Source: Streptomyces sp. CC228A
Lineage (GTDB): Bacteria > Actinomycetota > Actinomycetes > Streptomycetales > Streptomycetaceae
Length of the DNA stretch: 64,000 nucleotides
NCBI RefSeq assembly: GCF_021390935.1
Contig: NZ_JAJPUI010000007.1
Span: 124,001 to 188,000 of the forward strand
Direction: 5' to 3'
Position 1 is the first letter of the stretch. Every line of letters begins with the position of its first letter. Positions 62,576-64,000 of the stretch are shown here, one piece after another. Both the position numbers and the translations under genes were made by a program. Below the pieces are notes generated by a model. It worked only from the letters and a program-made list of their open reading frames with translations. It was not told the origin of the DNA and did no database searches.

Positions 62576-64000
62576 TCAGCGGCGCGGCGCCGGCCTCGCG
62601 GCCAGGGAGCAGGTGTGCACGAGGGTGCCGGGCGGTACGCGACCGGGCAGGGCGACGGTTCCGGAGGCGGGAGGCCGGGGACCGCCCCAAAGCCAGCCCT
62701 CCAGCGCGGTGAAGGCCGCGCGGTGGCAGGGCGTGAGCGGACGCAACCGGTCGGGGAACACGTCGACGAGGGCGTCGGCGTGGGTGCCGCCCTCGATCCG
62801 GTAATAGCGGTGCAGGTGCCCGCGGCCGGCCTCGCGCACCATGCGGGCGTACACGTCGGAGCCGCGGCTGATGGGGAGCAGCACGTCGAGCGTGCCGTGC
62901 ACGGTCAGCAGCGGCCTGCCGATCCGCCCGGTGAGCGCGATCTTCTGCACCGCCCGCCGGACCTCGCCGGGTCGCGCCGCGTAGTCGTAGTCGGCGTCGC
63001 AGGCGGGTGCCCCCGGCGCGCAGTAGGGGGCGCCGGCCTCGGTGGCGCCGTCGAAGCCGGGGTCGAGCTCCTCGCGGTAGACGCGCTGGGTCAGGTCCCA
63101 GTAGACCCGGTGGTGGTACGGCCACAGGAACTCCGACCCGGCCGGGTACCCGGCGGCGTGCAGGGCCTGCCGGGCGCGGTCCGCGCCGTCGCCGCCGGCG
63201 GCGTACACGGGGTACTCGCGCAGGGCCGTCGGCAGGAAGTCCAGCAGGGTGGGCCCGTCCGCCCGCCACAGCGTGCCCTCCCAGTCGACGCCGCCGTCGT
63301 ACAGCTCGGGGTGGTTCTCCAACTGCCAGCGCACCAGGTAGCCGCCGTTGGAGATGCCCGTCACCAGGGTGCGGGCCGGGGGGCGGTGGTAGCGCTGGGC
63401 GACGGTGGCGCGGGCGGCGCGGGTCAGTTGGGTGAGGCGGTGGTTCCACTCGGCGATGGCATCGCCCGGTTCCTCGCCGTCCCGGTGGAAGGCCAGGCCG
63501 GTGTTGCCCTTGTCGGTGGCGGCGTAGGCGTAGCCGCGGGCGAGGACCCAGTCGGCGATGGCGCGGTCGTTGGCGTACTGCGCGCGGTTGCCGGGGGTGC
63601 CGGCCACCACCAGGCCGCCGTTCCACCGGTCCGGCAGGCGGATCACGAACTGGGCGTCGTGGTGCCAGCCGTGGCGGGTGTTGGTGGTGGAGGTGTCCGG
63701 GAAGTAGCCGTCGAGTTGGACACCGGGCACTCCGCTGGGCACGGCCAGGCCCTCGGGGGTCAGGCCGGCCCAGTCCGCGGGGTCGGTGTGCCCCGACGCG
63801 ACCGTGCCCGCCGTCGTCAACTCGGCGAGGCAGGAGGCCTGCTGGTACTCGGCACCCGGGACGTGCAGCCGGGCCATGCGGGCGCAGCGGCCGACAGGAC
63901 CGGGCGGCGCGGCCGCGGTCGCGGCCGTGGCCGTGGTCGCCGTCGGGGTCACCGTCGCGGCCGTGGTCGCGGTCGCCGTCGTGGCCGTGGTCGCGGTCGC
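62576..64000 (-). CDS. 3-hydroxybutyrate-oligomer hydrolase/tannase-like esterase (5' end off window)
   Basis: At least 474 residues, open to the right edge. LVTGISNGGYLVRW (Ser elbow G-I-S-N-G), HGTLDVLLPISRG (Asp) and GGTHADALVDVFP (His) give the catalytic triad; FVIRLPDRWNGGLVVAGTPG is the family's first strand. Many Cys suggest secretion. Its start probably lies outside the window, because the upstream Thr/Ala repeat remains in frame to base 64000 and a signal peptide would be expected before it; GTG 63952 is an internal option. Confidence 0.82.
   Translation of the reverse strand, partial: ATATTATTATATTAATVTPTATTATAATAAAPPGPVGRCARMARLHVPGAEYQQASCLAELTTAGTVASGHTDPADWAGLTPEGLAVPSGVPGVQLDGYFPDTSTTNTRHGWHHDAQFVIRLPDRWNGGLVVAGTPGNRAQYANDRAIADWVLARGYAYAATDKGNTGLAFHRDGEEPGDAIAEWNHRLTQLTRAARATVAQRYHRPPARTLVTGISNGGYLVRWQLENHPELYDGGVDWEGTLWRADGPTLLDFLPTALREYPVYAAGGDGADRARQALHAAGYPAGSEFLWPYHHRVYWDLTQRVYREELDPGFDGATEAGAPYCAPGAPACDADYDYAARPGEVRRAVQKIALTGRIGRPLLTVHGTLDVLLPISRGSDVYARMVREAGRGHLHRYYRIEGGTHADALVDVFPDRLRPLTPCHRAAFTALEGWLWGGPRPPASGTVALPGRVPPGTLVHTCSLAARPAPRR
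63902..64000. repeat. GCGACC/ACGGCC hexanucleotide-type repeat (Thr/Ala linker)
   Basis: Degenerate 6-bp units encode an alternating Ala/Thr stretch before the esterase domain and continue past the window edge. Confidence 0.75.

Overview
The window looks like a Streptomyces chromosome, or that of a close actinobacterial relative. Base composition is very GC-rich, third codon positions are almost all G or C, and GTG, TTG and ATGA/GTGA-overlapping starts are frequent. The regulator and enzyme families (SARP, large LuxR/LAL, SepF-like, vanadium haloperoxidase, CBS/PRT stress genes) are typical of the group. Minisatellite-like tandem repeats fill many intergenic gaps.

Layout. (1) 1-6807: MazG-like pyrophosphohydrolase (cut by the left edge), SepF-like protein, an AAA ATPase, a site-2-protease-like peptidase with CBS domains, a phosphoribosyltransferase broken by a frameshift, and a CBS-pair protein. 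(2) 6881-17313: a cluster that looks like an NTPase-centred conflict (defence/suicide) system. It holds a caspase-like peptidase, a DNA/RNA non-specific nuclease, an alpha/beta hydrolase, a degenerate P-loop NTPase and a STAND NTPase, followed by two trypsin-like peptidases without signal peptides. The first NTPase and the first trypsin share an N-terminal adaptor-like motif. (3) 17579-20413: a secreted HExxH metalloprotease with Fn3 and ricin-B domains, coupled to a small membrane-anchored protein. (4) 21124-29000: hydrolase / erythromycin-esterase / phosphoribosyltransferase operon, a secreted peptidoglycan-binding protein, a vanadium haloperoxidase, an Sfp-type phosphopantetheinyl transferase and an Xaa-Pro aminopeptidase.

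(5) 29202-51861: a biosynthetic gene cluster of the dithiolopyrrolone (holomycin/thiolutin) type. It has a Cy-A-T NRPS predicted to use cysteine, a GMC oxidoreductase, thioesterase, acyl-CoA dehydrogenase, PPC-decarboxylase-like flavoprotein, truncated globin, MFS exporter and a thioredoxin-reductase-like CxxC oxidoreductase. Extra genes are two methyltransferases, a glycine-oxidase-like flavoenzyme, a RidA protein, a second thioesterase and a His-rich repeat peptide. Regulators are a LAL protein, a SARP and an XRE-cupin protein. Two putative cis-codes are visible. A CTTCGG direct-repeat module sits on three promoters (first operon, SARP gene, NRPS). A GGCAACAA element sits on four promoters (methyltransferase, exporter side, CxxC oxidoreductase, XRE-cupin gene).

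(6) 52241-54306: DUF4190-type membrane protein, tyrosine phosphatase-like protein and a DUF1540-like Cys-rich protein. (7) 55095-59671: a persulfide/sulfite detoxification locus (MBL-rhodanese, rhodanese, TauE exporter, thioredoxin) with a CstR-like regulator and five matching operators. (8) 59886-64000: MHS transporter, 3-hydroxybutyrate dehydrogenase-like SDR and a hydroxybutyrate-oligomer hydrolase-like enzyme (cut by the right edge), together suggesting hydroxybutyrate use.

Many genes (listed individually) are split by frameshifts. Every shift I could phase cleanly in conserved sequence fits missing single bases in G/C runs, so most are probably assembly errors rather than pseudogenes. 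Functions are read from motifs by eye; no searches were run.
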